NCBI RefSeq assembly: GCF_026210795.1
Contig: NC_089437.1
Location: 3,410,001-3,474,000 of the forward strand
Direction of reading: 5' to 3'
Length of the DNA: 64,000 bases
Source of the DNA: Rhizophagus irregularis
Lineage: Eukaryota; Glomeromycota; Glomeromycetes; Glomerales; Glomeraceae
Shown here: positions 35,902-46,732 of the stretch, piece by piece
How the letters are laid out: the number at the start of each line of letters is the position of its first letter
Position numbering within the stretch: position 1 is the first letter of the stretch
Made by a program: the position numbers and the translations under genes
Notes under the pieces: generated by a model
The model's database searches: none
The model's input: only the letters and a program-made list of their open reading frames with translations
What the model was told of the DNA's origin: nothing

Positions 35902-36410
35902 TCAATTTTTCTGATAGTGCCCGACTTTCCCACATTTTTTGCAATGTCGTTGATTCATGATTTAGGTTTACAAGCTTTAGTAGATGACTTAAATCTTTTA
36001 GTTCCTAACGGTCATCTTTTATCACATTTTTTTTCGGATTTTCGTGACATTTGGTACCAAAGGGTCAATATGAGTTTATCATTTATTTCATCTTCTTGAT
36101 TAATTTCATTCAATTCTTCTGAATCTGATTTCCCAACTTCTGTAAATTCTTGTAACAATTCAATAAGCTGTTCCGAGTTAGAATTAGATCGTAAAGCTTT
36201 GTTAGTTTGTTACTGTGAGAACAGATATACGTATGACGACGGACAATGTCCTTCTCGCGACTTACACGATCTTTAATGATCTGAAACCCTTGTTGTTTAG
36301 CCTAACCATCTATAAAGACTTTGCAACCTTCACATAATTGAAATTTCTTTCCTGAATATAATAGTACATGTTCGTCCTTATTAGACAAGATCGATTCGTC
36401 ACAATCATCT
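35902..36410 (-). mobile_element. MULE (FAR1-type) transposon remnant with internal deletion
   Basis: On the minus strand the 5' part reads as a FAR1-like DNA-binding domain: FQLCEGCKVFIDG, then AKQQGFQIIKDRVSREKD and IVRRHTYICSH. The 3' part reads as the usual C-terminus of these transposases, a basic stretch (TKRFKSSTKACKPKS) and a zinc knuckle CKKCGKVGHYQKN whose last Cys is a stop codon. The catalytic MULE domain that should lie between is missing, and stops interrupt the rest. So this is a dead, internally deleted copy of a plain DNA transposon, inserted upstream of monooxygenase copy 5. It helps to explain the longer spacing of that unit. Confidence 0.6.
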
Positions 36411-38380
36411 AAAAAGGTAAAATAAATAAAATAAAATAAAAAGAAGGGTTAGAAATGATAACCCAAAAGCATCTAGTATTCTAATCCTTCACCCTCCTTA
36501 CCCTAACCTCCCAACCCTAACCTAATCCTCCAGACCAACACCACTCTAGAGACAACGCACCTAACCTAAACCAATTCCCATTATCCTGACCCTAAGCTAT
36601 TCCAAAGCCAATACCACTATAAAAGCCAACGTTACTTTAAAGCCAACATTACTTTACCTAATTACATATCATGAGCAAATCCCAAAAGATGAATATTTTC
36701 GAATTCTTCTTACATAAGGTAGGTTTACGTTAAAGGGAAAAAAATAAATGAAAATAGGTATTGTTTATTAAAGAAAGTAAAAGTAAAAATAATGAGAGAG
36801 AAAGTAAACGTGGGAACGTGGTCGACTTGATAATCGAAAAGTCTAAATCTCATGACTACTACGTAAATCATGTGATAAATAATAGGGACTAGCGACAAAT
36901 CGCATCCGCGATAAATAAATAATTTTAATAATTTTCTAAATTAAATAAAAATTTTCATATATTAAAGTTTTGATTTATATAATAATTAGATTTTTAAAAT
37001 AAATTCTCTAATAAAATTCAAAATTTTATAATTTAGATATTTTTTAAAAAATGACTAAGGAGATTTTCTATTAAAAATTTGAAATTAAATGTCATTGATA
37101 AATATTTATTAAGTTGTTGAGTAGCATAAAAAAAATTTACGTTTAATACTATGTAAAATGTAAACAATAATGAACTGAGACATATAAAAGTTAAATCAAT
37201 AATGAATTAAAAATTTTTTTTTTATTTAAAAGCATCTGACGTAGAGAATGAAATTAAATTTCGATAGGAATCATCGCGTTTGTGGCAGTTTATTGTATAT
37301 GTGTATATTTTCATACGTATGTGTCGTTGAGTCAAATTTTTTATGTATGCTCGATGTGTTCAATAAAAATAAAAAAAAATTTTTTTTTTTAATTATTAAC
37401 CCTATAGAAAATTTTCTGTGAAAACCCGATAAACGATCATTTTCTAATTTTTATCTCAAAAAAAACTCCATGTGATCAATTCTCTAAATAATTTTTATAG
37501 GTAAGATAATTTTTTGATGGTGCAATTTAATATAGGTATTAAAAATCAATCAGTAAAGTTCATAATTATTCTGGCTTGCGTTATAATAATTTTGGCCAGT
37601 ACATTTTATTTATCACCTCAGTATGTTACATAGGATTCAACACTTCTCTATGAAAGCAGATCGTGAACCCATTTTTCCAAAATATCCAATCGTCATCGTT
37701 CAGCCCAATAGGATCATGCAGATTTTCATAGACCGATATTTTTATTAGGTATGGGCGTATGGCAATAACACATGATTGATATAATAAAGTGGAGTAAAGA
37801 AATATGGTGTAAATGAATATTTTCTAGGAAAAGTTTAAATAAAGCTTATAAAGTGGATTAAAAAAATAGCATTTATAGAAAGCTTATGATCAAAACGTCA
37901 GAACAATAAATGTGTAGCTATATCGGTCACAGGGACCTTCATTGATTGGTGAAAATGCCACTACGTGACCCATTTTCATCCAATAATTTGGTCCTGTGCT
38001 ACTCCCTCATCCAATTATAATTTTTTATTTTAGTACTATTTAAATTAATTATATCACGTATAAATTTCTCAAAAAGGAAATCCATTATTTCATTTTTGGA
38101 TATTAAATTACTATTAAGATATCGATCAAAAATAAAATTTAAATATTATTAAGCAATAAATACATCACAATTTTTTTTTTCATTTAAAATTGAAAAGTAC
38201 TAGTACGCTATATTCTATTGACCCATTTCGGATAAAATTTTCCAGTAACGTATAAACTGATTAATGGGCGTGACAATCATGTCCAAAAGGCCAATATTTT
38301 GCGTTGAATATATATATATTCTATCATTTCGTCTCATTTAAGCTCCAATTTTTTTATCTGATATCAAATAATTTTTAAAA
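36411..38380. other. Gene-free spacer before copy 5
   Basis: No gene is visible. At 36478-36620 the plus strand is C-rich with CCTTACCCTAACCTCC and CCAACCCTAACCTAAT, words that recall telomere repeats but are not regular. From 36930 to 38140 the sequence matches, with decay, 41100-42000 before copy 6 (for example AAAATTCAAAATTTTATAAT, AAAGCATCTGACGTA, CTATGAAAGCAGATCGT), so both are upstream parts of a duplicated unit. Confidence 0.45.
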
Positions 38381-39913
38381 ATGCAGCAACAAAAAGTTCC
38401 AACTGTAATTATTATTGGTGCAGGTCTAGGAGGCCTTACTCTTTATCACGCTTTGATTAAGAATAAAGATAAAAAAGAATTCAATGTAAAAATCTTTGAT
38501 CGAGAATTCAGCCCTCAAGGTATACATAAGTATGCAGTACGTTTTCATAATGTTTTTTAAAGAATCACTCGACTAACTCGAACACTTTTTTCTATGCAAA
38601 AACTGAAAGCTCGATGGCAAGGATATCATATAGCCATAAACAATTTTGGAGCTCGATCTCTTATAAATTGTATTCCTTCATCTATCGCTTTAAACCTTTC
38701 AAAAGCAATACCAAATCCAGTTCTTAATGTGGAATATCATGGACTTTCACTCACCGATCATACAGGAAATCTATTATTAAGACCTCCAGATAAACAAGTT
38801 AAAGATGTTTTCGAAGCTGCAAATTTATCTGTCGGTTCTTCAATAATTATAACTTACCGTGATAAACTTAGACATGTTCTATTAGAAAATGTACCAGTTC
38901 AATGGGGTAAAAAATGCATTAGTTATGAAGAAACTGATGATGGTGTTTGGATACTTTTTGAAGATGGTTCGAAAGAATTTTGTGATATTTTAGTCGGTGC
39001 AGATGGTATCAATTCTCCAGGTAAAAAAGTAAATAAATTAATATCATTTATTTCAATTAATAATTAGTTTATTTCTTTACTATCTCTTTTAGTTCGAAAA
39101 CAAAAATTACCAAAATTGCAAATTTTTGATTATGGAATAACCATAATTGTTACAGATGTGGCCGCACCTAAAAATCTTTTAGACAGATTAATTACTAAAT
39201 TCAATGGAAAAGGTGTAACTCAATCTGTTGGATTAAATGGAGAAACTTCGGTTACTATTTTTCGTCTTATTCCAATAGAGCAAGAAAATTATGAGAATAA
39301 AAATGAATCTTATTATAGAACAACAATATTTTTTGAATATCCATCTAAATTAGATGATGTTGAACATGATAAAATTAAAGTTGATGATAATGATCCTGCA
39401 TCTGTTGTCGATCATGTTAAATATATGATTCGAAAATTAAGACCAGAATGTGAGTTAACTAACGTTATATTGGAATTATGGGACTTAGCCGTTCCTAAAA
39501 CGACTTCTGATCCATCTAAAACTTACAATCCTATACGAAGAAGAAAGATGCAAGATATTGATCCATTATCTGTTAATACATGGACGAGTAATAGAATTAC
39601 ATTATTAGGAGATGCCGCTCATACTACGAGTCCTGTATTAGGATTAGGAGCGAATAATGCTATTGAAGATGCTGAAGTTCTTTCTCGAGCATTACTTAAT
39701 TATTCTTCAGAAAATTATATTTCTTGTATTAAAGAATATGAAAATGAAATGAGAAAACGAAATTCCACCGAAGTACTAAAATCTAGATTTGTCGAGATAA
39801 GAAACACTACTCCAGTTGGATATATTGGTTGTCTTTTTAGAAATAATTTGTTGAGAATTATAAATACTATTATGAATTTCTTTAATTATAACTTACTTGC
39901 TAGGAATGGTTAA
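38381..39913 (+). CDS. FAD-dependent monooxygenase copy 5, intact
   Basis: Exons are 38381-38519, 38610-39020 and 39093-39913, giving 456 residues. One extra Gln codon follows the start (MQQQKVP). GAGLGG, GADGINSP and LLGDAAHTTSPVLGLG are present, with Thr in place of Ala after the His. It is nearest to copy 6 (KFNGKGVTQSVGLNGETS, RNTTPVGYIGCLFRNN). Exon 3 has a Val-Pro insertion at LWDLAVPKTT. The upstream region keeps TTGAATATATATATATTC and TATCATTTCGTCTC, but the CGGATAAAATTCGGCC box is decayed. A (TA)n run of about 30 bp follows the gene at 39964. Confidence 0.85.
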
Positions 39914-39954
39914 ATATTTACAATTAAATTTATTATGCATATTTTATCATTTCT

Positions 39955-39962
39955 TTAATATA

Positions 39963-39998
<36 letters not shown>

Positions 39999-40060
39999 TA
40001 TTTATTTATTTATTTATTGTATAATATATATTTTTTTTTTTTTAAAAAAAAATATTTTTT
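39955..40060. repeat. TA dinucleotide run and T/A homopolymers
   Basis: About 30 bp of TA repeats, then TTTATTTATTTATTTATT and runs of T and A, in the 3' flank of monooxygenase copy 5. Similar tracts follow copies 2, 4 and 6. Confidence 0.7.
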
Positions 40061-40449
40061 TCGATTATATTTCATTTTGATATTAAATAAATACATTAAA
40101 TTTCAATTTATTAATAAATTCCAAATTCCAATCCAAAGATGCGACGAAGTTTGATGATGTAGTGAGAGAGGATGCTTGACGGGTACATATTCCTTAAAAT
40201 TTTTGTTTAATTTATTATTTATACGTGCATATACAGTATGTTGGCTATTAGTTATCATATCACGATTGGTCATACGAGTTTTTTTTACGCCAATTTGCTG
40301 CTTTACAGTTTTGAATATTTTTCAAAGTACTCCTCAATTTGACACGTGATTTAGGATTCAATAACACGTGATATTGTGAAACAAGTCCAGACTCCAGAGT
40401 TAATTATTTTCTATATTTAAAATTTAATTCAATAAATTTTTATAACATC

Positions 40450-40930
40450 ATGACTAGCTACTTACTATTCGAAAAGATTTAATTACAGCTGCACTTGATA
40501 GAGCATATGCATTAACATATTATAATATTCAGGATATCTTAGAGGCTTAGACAACCGATTTGAATTTAGACAACGAACAGTCAACGAACTATTCTTGCTC
40601 TTACAAAAGATGAAAAAATCATATGAAGTAAAATTATTAAATAAGATTTTGACGATTATAAACTTTTTTTTTAATGAAAAACAAAAAGAATATGATAAAT
40701 TTTCATGATGAATATTTAGCTAGAGATCAATAAAAATCAAATTTTTCAAACTGGATAAACACTAAGAATAGTAGGGTGGCCCCTAATTTGCAAACATTTA
40801 CACATAACTAAAGGTAGAGGTTCCGAAATTTATGCATGATGTTATTCATAAAATTATTTAATAATAAATTCTTCTTTAATTTTGTAGACTAAATCTCGTT
40901 TATCTATAATAAGTAACAAACGAGGACAAG
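40450..40930 (+). pseudogene. TKL-like kinase remnant 6
   Basis: ATGACTAGC, CTATTCGAAAAGATTTAAT, TAGAGCATATGCATTAACA, GAATTTAGACAACGAAC and TTTCATGATGAATATTTAG match exon 1 of the intact kinase. CTAAATCTCGTTTATCTATA, near 40890, matches the start of its second exon. It is heavily broken. The promoter block with GACACGTGATTTAGGATTC lies about 100 bp upstream. Confidence 0.6.
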
Positions 40931-42407
40931 TTATTAAATGTTATAGTTAAACAAAAAAACCCATTGGTTGTAATATACAATGAAATTCGATAAATCGGAT
41001 CCTCTGAGATTGGGCCTAAACAGGACATTTTTTTTTCACGTATATTGGAACAATTTCGATATATCGAAGTTTATTATATAAAATTCATATCAATATTTGT
41101 AAATATTTACATACAATAAAGTTTTTGATTATATGATATAACCAAGATTAAAGTTTTGATCTGATTTTCGATTTTCAAATTTAACGTCCTTCGACGACGT
41201 TGTCAAAGAACGAAAACCAGACATATAAAATTAGATTTCAAATTTTTTTGATAATTGATATATTCGGATTTAAAAATAGATTCTCTAATTAAAATTCAAA
41301 ATTTTATAATTTAGATGAGTCACCTGCATCAAAAGTTGGGAATGATCGATTTAATAGCTAATACTAATTTAATATGATATATAACTAATATAAATCGGTG
41401 TGTTTAATTCGATATGTCAATATTATGATTAATATATAGATTTTTAAAGAAACAGGAGACTTTTATCTTAAAAATTGAATGTCAGTATGTACTCAATTTC
41501 ATTTTAATACCAGTAAACCTGAACCAGAATAGTAAAAGATAAAAAGAATCAAAATAAAAAAGTTAAATCAATAATAAAGTTAAAAATTAAAAATCGAAAT
41601 TTTTTATTTAAGAGCATCAGACGTAAAGAATGAATATAAATTTTTTTTTTTAGTTTCTTATAATTATTAATTGATAAATAAAATAATTATTATAACGCGA
41701 GCAGAATTATTTATCACTCGACTGGCCGTACACCATTTTATCATGCTCATCGTCCCCGTATCACTATGAAAGCAGATCGTAATCAGTAATCACCAGTTTG
41801 TTAATAATAATATTGAATTTTTATTTAGTACATTTTTTTTTCGACAAAAAAGCTCACGCAAATGTATGTTATGCGGTATAAAATAGTATGGTGACACGGT
41901 ATTAGAAGATAGTATTTGCGTCAAAGACTTACTATATCACGTATGATTTTCTCAAAAAGGAAATCCGCTACTTCTTTTTGGCTATTAAATTACCTATCAA
42001 CAGTACACAATTGTTTTTTTATTTGAATATAAAAAACCTAATCCAAATCAATTTCATTCAATAAATATGCACCAACGTTTTTTGGAAAAACTTTCTTTTT
42101 TTAAGCTTGCAATAGTGGTTTTGACTTTACATATTTTAAATAAAATACATGCAGTATAATGAACTACTTTATAAATTACTGGTTTCAGGTCTATTCAAAT
42201 AATGAAAAAAAAATCCTCTACAATGGCTTAAAATTATTAATTATTTTTATTTTTCGGTTAAAATTGAAAAAATACTGCGTTATATTCTATTATTAGGTAT
42301 TTTGACCCACTTCGGATAAAATTTTCCGGTAGCTTATGTTCAAATTAATGAACGGAATTTCTTAACAGAAAATATGTTGCATGACAATAATGCCAAAGGA
42401 AAAATAC
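40931..42407. other. Gene-free spacer before copy 6
   Basis: No gene is visible. TTTCGATATATCGAAG near 41050 is like one near 35285. The rest corresponds to the spacer before copy 5 (see 36411-38380), in decayed form. Confidence 0.4.
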
Positions 42408-42423
42408 CGGATAAAATTCGGCC
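42408..42423 (+). promoter_or_regulatory. Conserved promoter box of monooxygenase copy 6
   Basis: CGGATAAAATTCGGCC 107 bp before the ATG, then AAATATATATATTTTATCAC and TTCGTCTCC. It is the same as in copies 1-3 although the coding part belongs to the other subfamily. Confidence 0.5.
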
Positions 42424-42514
42424 AATATATTACGTCAAATATATATATTTTATCACTTCGTCTCCAATTCATCTTGTCTGATATCAAATTGTAATTAAAA
42501 TAATTTTTTTAAAA

Positions 42515-44046
42515 ATGCAACAAAAAATTCCAACTGTAATTATTATCGGTGCAGGTCTAGGAGGCCTTACTCTTTATCATGCTTTGATTAAGAATAAAGA
42601 TAAAAAAGAATTCAACGTGAAAATCTTCGAACGAGAATCCGGCCCTCAAGGTATACACATAAGTATACTATATAATTTTTTCATAATATTTTTTAACAAC
42701 TAACTTGAATACTTCTTCCATGTAAAAATTGAAAGCTCGATGGCAAGGATATCATATAGGCATAAACAAATTTGGAGCTCGATCTCTTATAAATTGTATT
42801 CCTTCATCGATCGCTTTAAACCTTCCAAAAGCAATGCCAAATCCAGTTTTTAATGTAGAATATCATGGATTTTCACTCACCGATCATACAGGAAATCTAC
42901 TATTAAGACCTCCAACTAAACAAGTTAAAGATGTTTACGAAGTTGCAAATTTATCTGTCGGTTCTTCAATAATTATAACTTGTCGTGATAAACTTAGAGA
43001 TGTTCTATTAGAAAATGTACCAGTTCAATGGGGTAAAAAATGTATTAGATATGAAGAAACTGATGATGGTGTTTGGGTACTTTTTGAAGATGGTTCAAAA
43101 GAATTTTGTGATATATTAGTTGGTGCAGATGGTATCAATTCTCCAGGTAAAAAAATAATAAATTAATATCATTTATTTCTTTTAATTTCAATTAATAATT
43201 ATTTTATTTCTTTTACTATCTCTTTTAGTTCGAAAACAAAAATTACCAGAATTGCAAATTTTTGATTATGGATCAACCATGGTAATTGCAAATGTGGATG
43301 CACCTAAAAATCTTTTAGACAGATTAATTACTAAATTCAATGGAAAAGGTATAATTCAATCTGTTGGATTAAATGGAGAAACTACGGTCACTCTTTTTCG
43401 TCTTATTCCAATAGAGAAAGAAAATTATAAGAATAAAAATGAATCTTATTATAGAGCAACAATATTTTTTGAATATCCATCTAAATTAGATGATGTTGAA
43501 CATGATAAAATTAAAGTTGATGATAATGATCCTGCATCTGTTGTCGATCATGTTAAATATATGATTCGAAAATTAAGACCAGAATGTGAGTTAACTAACG
43601 TTATATTGGAACTATGGGACTTAGTTCCTAAAACGACTTCTGATCCATCTAAAACTTACAATCCTATACGAAGAAGAAAGATGCAAGATATTGACCCATT
43701 ATCTGTTAATACATGGACGAGTAATAGAATTACATTATTGGGAGATGCCGCTCATGCTATGAGTCCTGTATTAGGATTAGGAGCGAATAATGCTATTGAA
43801 GATGCTGAAGTTCTTTCTCGAGCATTACTTAATTATTCTTCAGAAAATTATATTTCTTGTATTAAAGAATATGAAAATGATATGTTAAAACGAAGTTCCG
43901 CTGACGTACTAAAATCTCGATTTGTTGAGATAAGAAACACTACTCCAGTTGGATATATTGGTTGTTTTTTTAGAAATAATATGTTGAGAATTACAAATGC
44001 TATTATGAAATTTTTCGATTATAACTTACTTGACAGAAAGGATTAA
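42515..44046 (+). CDS. FAD-dependent monooxygenase copy 6, intact
   Basis: Exons are 42515-42650, 42736-43146 and 43229-44046, giving 454 residues. GAGLGG, GADGINSP and LLGDAAHAMSPVLGLG are present. It differs from copy 5 at the start of exon 3 (FDYGSTMVIANVDAPK against FDYGITIIVTDVAAPK), a segment that in this family lies near the substrate pocket. The C-terminus (MLRITNAIMKFFDYNLL) keeps the amphipathic character. It is the last copy of the array; a chimeric kinase remnant follows. Confidence 0.85.
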
Positions 44047-44355
44047 ATATATAATGTAAATTTATTATACATATTTATAATATATAGTATTTATTTATTT
44101 ATTATATATATAATATATTGCTTTTTCATAATACATCAAATCTTGCTGTTACAATCTATTAATAAATTCTGACCTGAGATGCGACTAATGTTTGAATCTT
44201 TAATTTATTATTTATACGTGCACATACGGTATGTTGGTTAATCCCGACGAGTTTTTTACGCTGAAAAAAATTAACACGTGATTTAGGAATTCAATAACAC
44301 ATGACGAAAACAGTAAATTTTTAAATCCTTAAAATTTAATTTATTATTTTTTTTT

Positions 44356-44690
44356 GTCTGACTATTCGAAAAGATTTAATTTTGTTTGCAATGGATAGAG
44401 TATATGTGGAGAACTTTCCTTATATTTATTTCACTGAAGTTATTTCTGGAAAAGGAATTTCTTTTGTATCCGATATTTATAATATTGGCATACTTATGTG
44501 GGAAATTTCATCTGGACATCCACCATTTATTAATAAACATAATTATGATCTGCGATAAGAATAATAAGACCAAAAATAATACCCAATGTTTTGGGTGCAG
44601 ATCGCTGGTATTGTAATCTTTCCGGAAGAATAAATGATTGCCAAAAAGAAAATAATGAACAGATAAATTCCATTATAAATCCTTTCGTTT
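44356..44690 (+). pseudogene. TKL-like kinase remnant 7, N-terminus joined to C-lobe
   Basis: It starts like the kinase first exon (CTATTCGAAAAGATTTAAT, GCAATGGATAGAG). Within 40 bp it jumps to the C-lobe: a decayed PYIAPEV-like stretch, then EVISGKGIS, ISSGHPPFINKHNYD and RPKIIPNVLGAD in two frames. So the whole N-lobe and catalytic loop were lost by one internal deletion. An open stretch of 76 codons from 44386 is not in the kinase frame. The old promoter block is seen at about 44275. Confidence 0.6.
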
Positions 44691-44699
44691 TTAAGAACT

Positions 44700-46180
44700 T
44701 AGTGTATGATCTAGAAATTCCTTTTTTGGGAATTTAGTCAGTCAAGTATATGTATTTTAACCTGGACCAGAAATGTAATAAAAGGACAAAAGGTAAATAT
44801 TACTATTTTCTACTATATCAGATATGAATTGATTTTATTATAAACAATTCATATTTTTATTATATTTGTATACATAATTAATATGTTTTATACTATAATA
44901 TATTAATATGCAACTTACCGTAGCTTTGATTTATAAGAGGATAAATTGATAATTATTTGGCATGATCAAAAATTCATACATGAATGATCTTTGAATTTCT
45001 AAAATATGTAATATAAATAGCTAATATTTAATTTTATATAATTATATAGATAATAAAGCAAAGAATAAAACTAAAAGACTTAATTTTAAGTGGCAGTAAA
45101 GCAATTTTGTAATAATTAATTATTAATGAACAAAATGATGACTGATAAGTTATTTTTTTTTTTAATAAAAATGAAATAAGATATACCGTAGTATTTTATA
45201 AAGATTTCTCAAAAGTCAGAAACGAACGCGTACTGACTTATAATCAATTTATAATTTTTTTATTTTAAAAAATATATGTATAATGTAGAATAATAAGAAA
45301 GATATCAATTGGTTTATATTTATTTTTAATCAAGTTTATAATAACGTAATATTTATCTTAAGTAGAAATTTATGATTCAAATCTTCAAACGAAAATATTT
45401 TTGATGATAAAATTTCATGATGCGGCAATAATGTTAATATTAATATTATGGTGGATTGTTGTCATGTGCCACGCAGTAGCAACAATTGACAGCCAATTAT
45501 TCAACACCCACCGTAATATTGAATCCTCCGTGCCTAATAGCTCTATAATATTAAACTTTACAATAAGACTTTGAAAAATGACGCTCAATCCCGCTTGTTC
45601 GATGTTTTACGTGTTACTGTTTGATAATTTTCTTCAAAATAAATAATTAATTAGTAAGATATTTTAGAATTTACAGTATAAAGCTGCAATATCTTTACTA
45701 ACAGGTTAATCATCGCCTATATATTTAACATAAAAACAGTAATACATAAGTTATTTGATTTAACAGCAATTTATTTAAAATAAACTATCCTAAAACTATT
45801 CGAAAAATTTAATTAGCCTTAATATTGAAATTTTGTGTGTATATTGACGCATTATCATATCGCACTTTTAATATTTACATAAAGAAATAAGTACACAAAG
45901 TCAGGCGTATGTCACAAACTCACAATTACTTAAAATAATCATGTCGGACATAAAATTATACTATTTTAATCACAAAGCCACTTTTGAGTATAATACACTA
46001 ATGGCTAAAGGCGCGATTAACATCACATCATCAATTATGTTAACCATCATTTTTTTACTCATAAGTCACGACTCACGAGTCTCGATTTTATAAACTATAT
46101 ATGTTCTCAATATATAAATATACCATCAGTTTTCTCCAAAAAAAAACACTCCCTTTTTTTCAGAACGGTCTTGAGTTATG
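44700..46180. other. Gene-free spacer after the array
   Basis: No gene is visible. At 45442-45454 and 45508-45520 AATATTATGGTGG and its near-perfect inverse form a 13-bp stem around a more GC-rich loop, perhaps a small foldback element. Confidence 0.3.
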
Positions 46181-46188
46181 GCTTCCAA

Positions 46189-46465
46189 GCTATCTAGTTG
46201 TAATCCTAGTTGTAATGTACAATAGTAGGAAATAGTAGGAGCAATAAAACGTACTCCAGTTGGCCAACGTTCTCAACCACCTACCACTCACCTACCCCAA
46301 CATTTCCTCTGAAAAGCAATAGTGATAATAGTCAACAGACTCTGGAAACTCATTCCTTCTGCAAGAAAGAAAGGCGTGAAAGATTTTGAATTAGGTAAAA
46401 CCCTTGGTGAAGGTTCATACTCTATGGTATTATTAGAGATACGCTCATTCAAAATTTTGAGATAA
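46189..46465 (+). pseudogene. PDK1-like (AGC) kinase N-terminal fragment
   Basis: A frame from about 46361 to 46465 encodes ARKKGVKDFELGKTLGEGSY followed by SMVLLEI. This is the entry to a protein kinase domain with its glycine loop; the wording DF-LGK-LGEGSYS-V is most like PDK1/Pkh kinases. Before it, RTPVGQRSQPPTTHLPQH at about 46237-46290 may be part of the same N-terminus in another frame. Nothing of the rest of the kinase follows. This kinase type differs from the TKL-like remnants of the array. Confidence 0.45.
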
Positions 46466-46732
46466 TTTTCTCTGGATAGCGGAAATTATTTTCTATTTTG
46501 TCAAAACTAGACAGCCTCTTTGAATACGGATTTTGGCAAGTAAAAAATAAGATTTTTTTTCTTTCTTTTTTAACGAACTTTATTAACAGTTGTGTCTTTG
46601 GATACGTGAGATAAGATCTTTATGAGAAGGGATTTTACGAAATGGTTGAAAATGTTTTGATTTTTCTTTTTAGACAGTTAATAATATTGGTTTTTCTAGC
46701 GTAATATCACTGCCGCAGTACTGCTTATGGAG

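Noticed and set aside
36478-36620. CCCTAA-like words, possible interstitial telomere
   Set aside because: The spacing and sequence are irregular and only a few words match; a C-rich repeat is enough to explain it.
39897-40154. Open frame after monooxygenase copy 5
   Set aside because: It consists mostly of TA and T runs and gives a Tyr/Ile/Phe-only protein.
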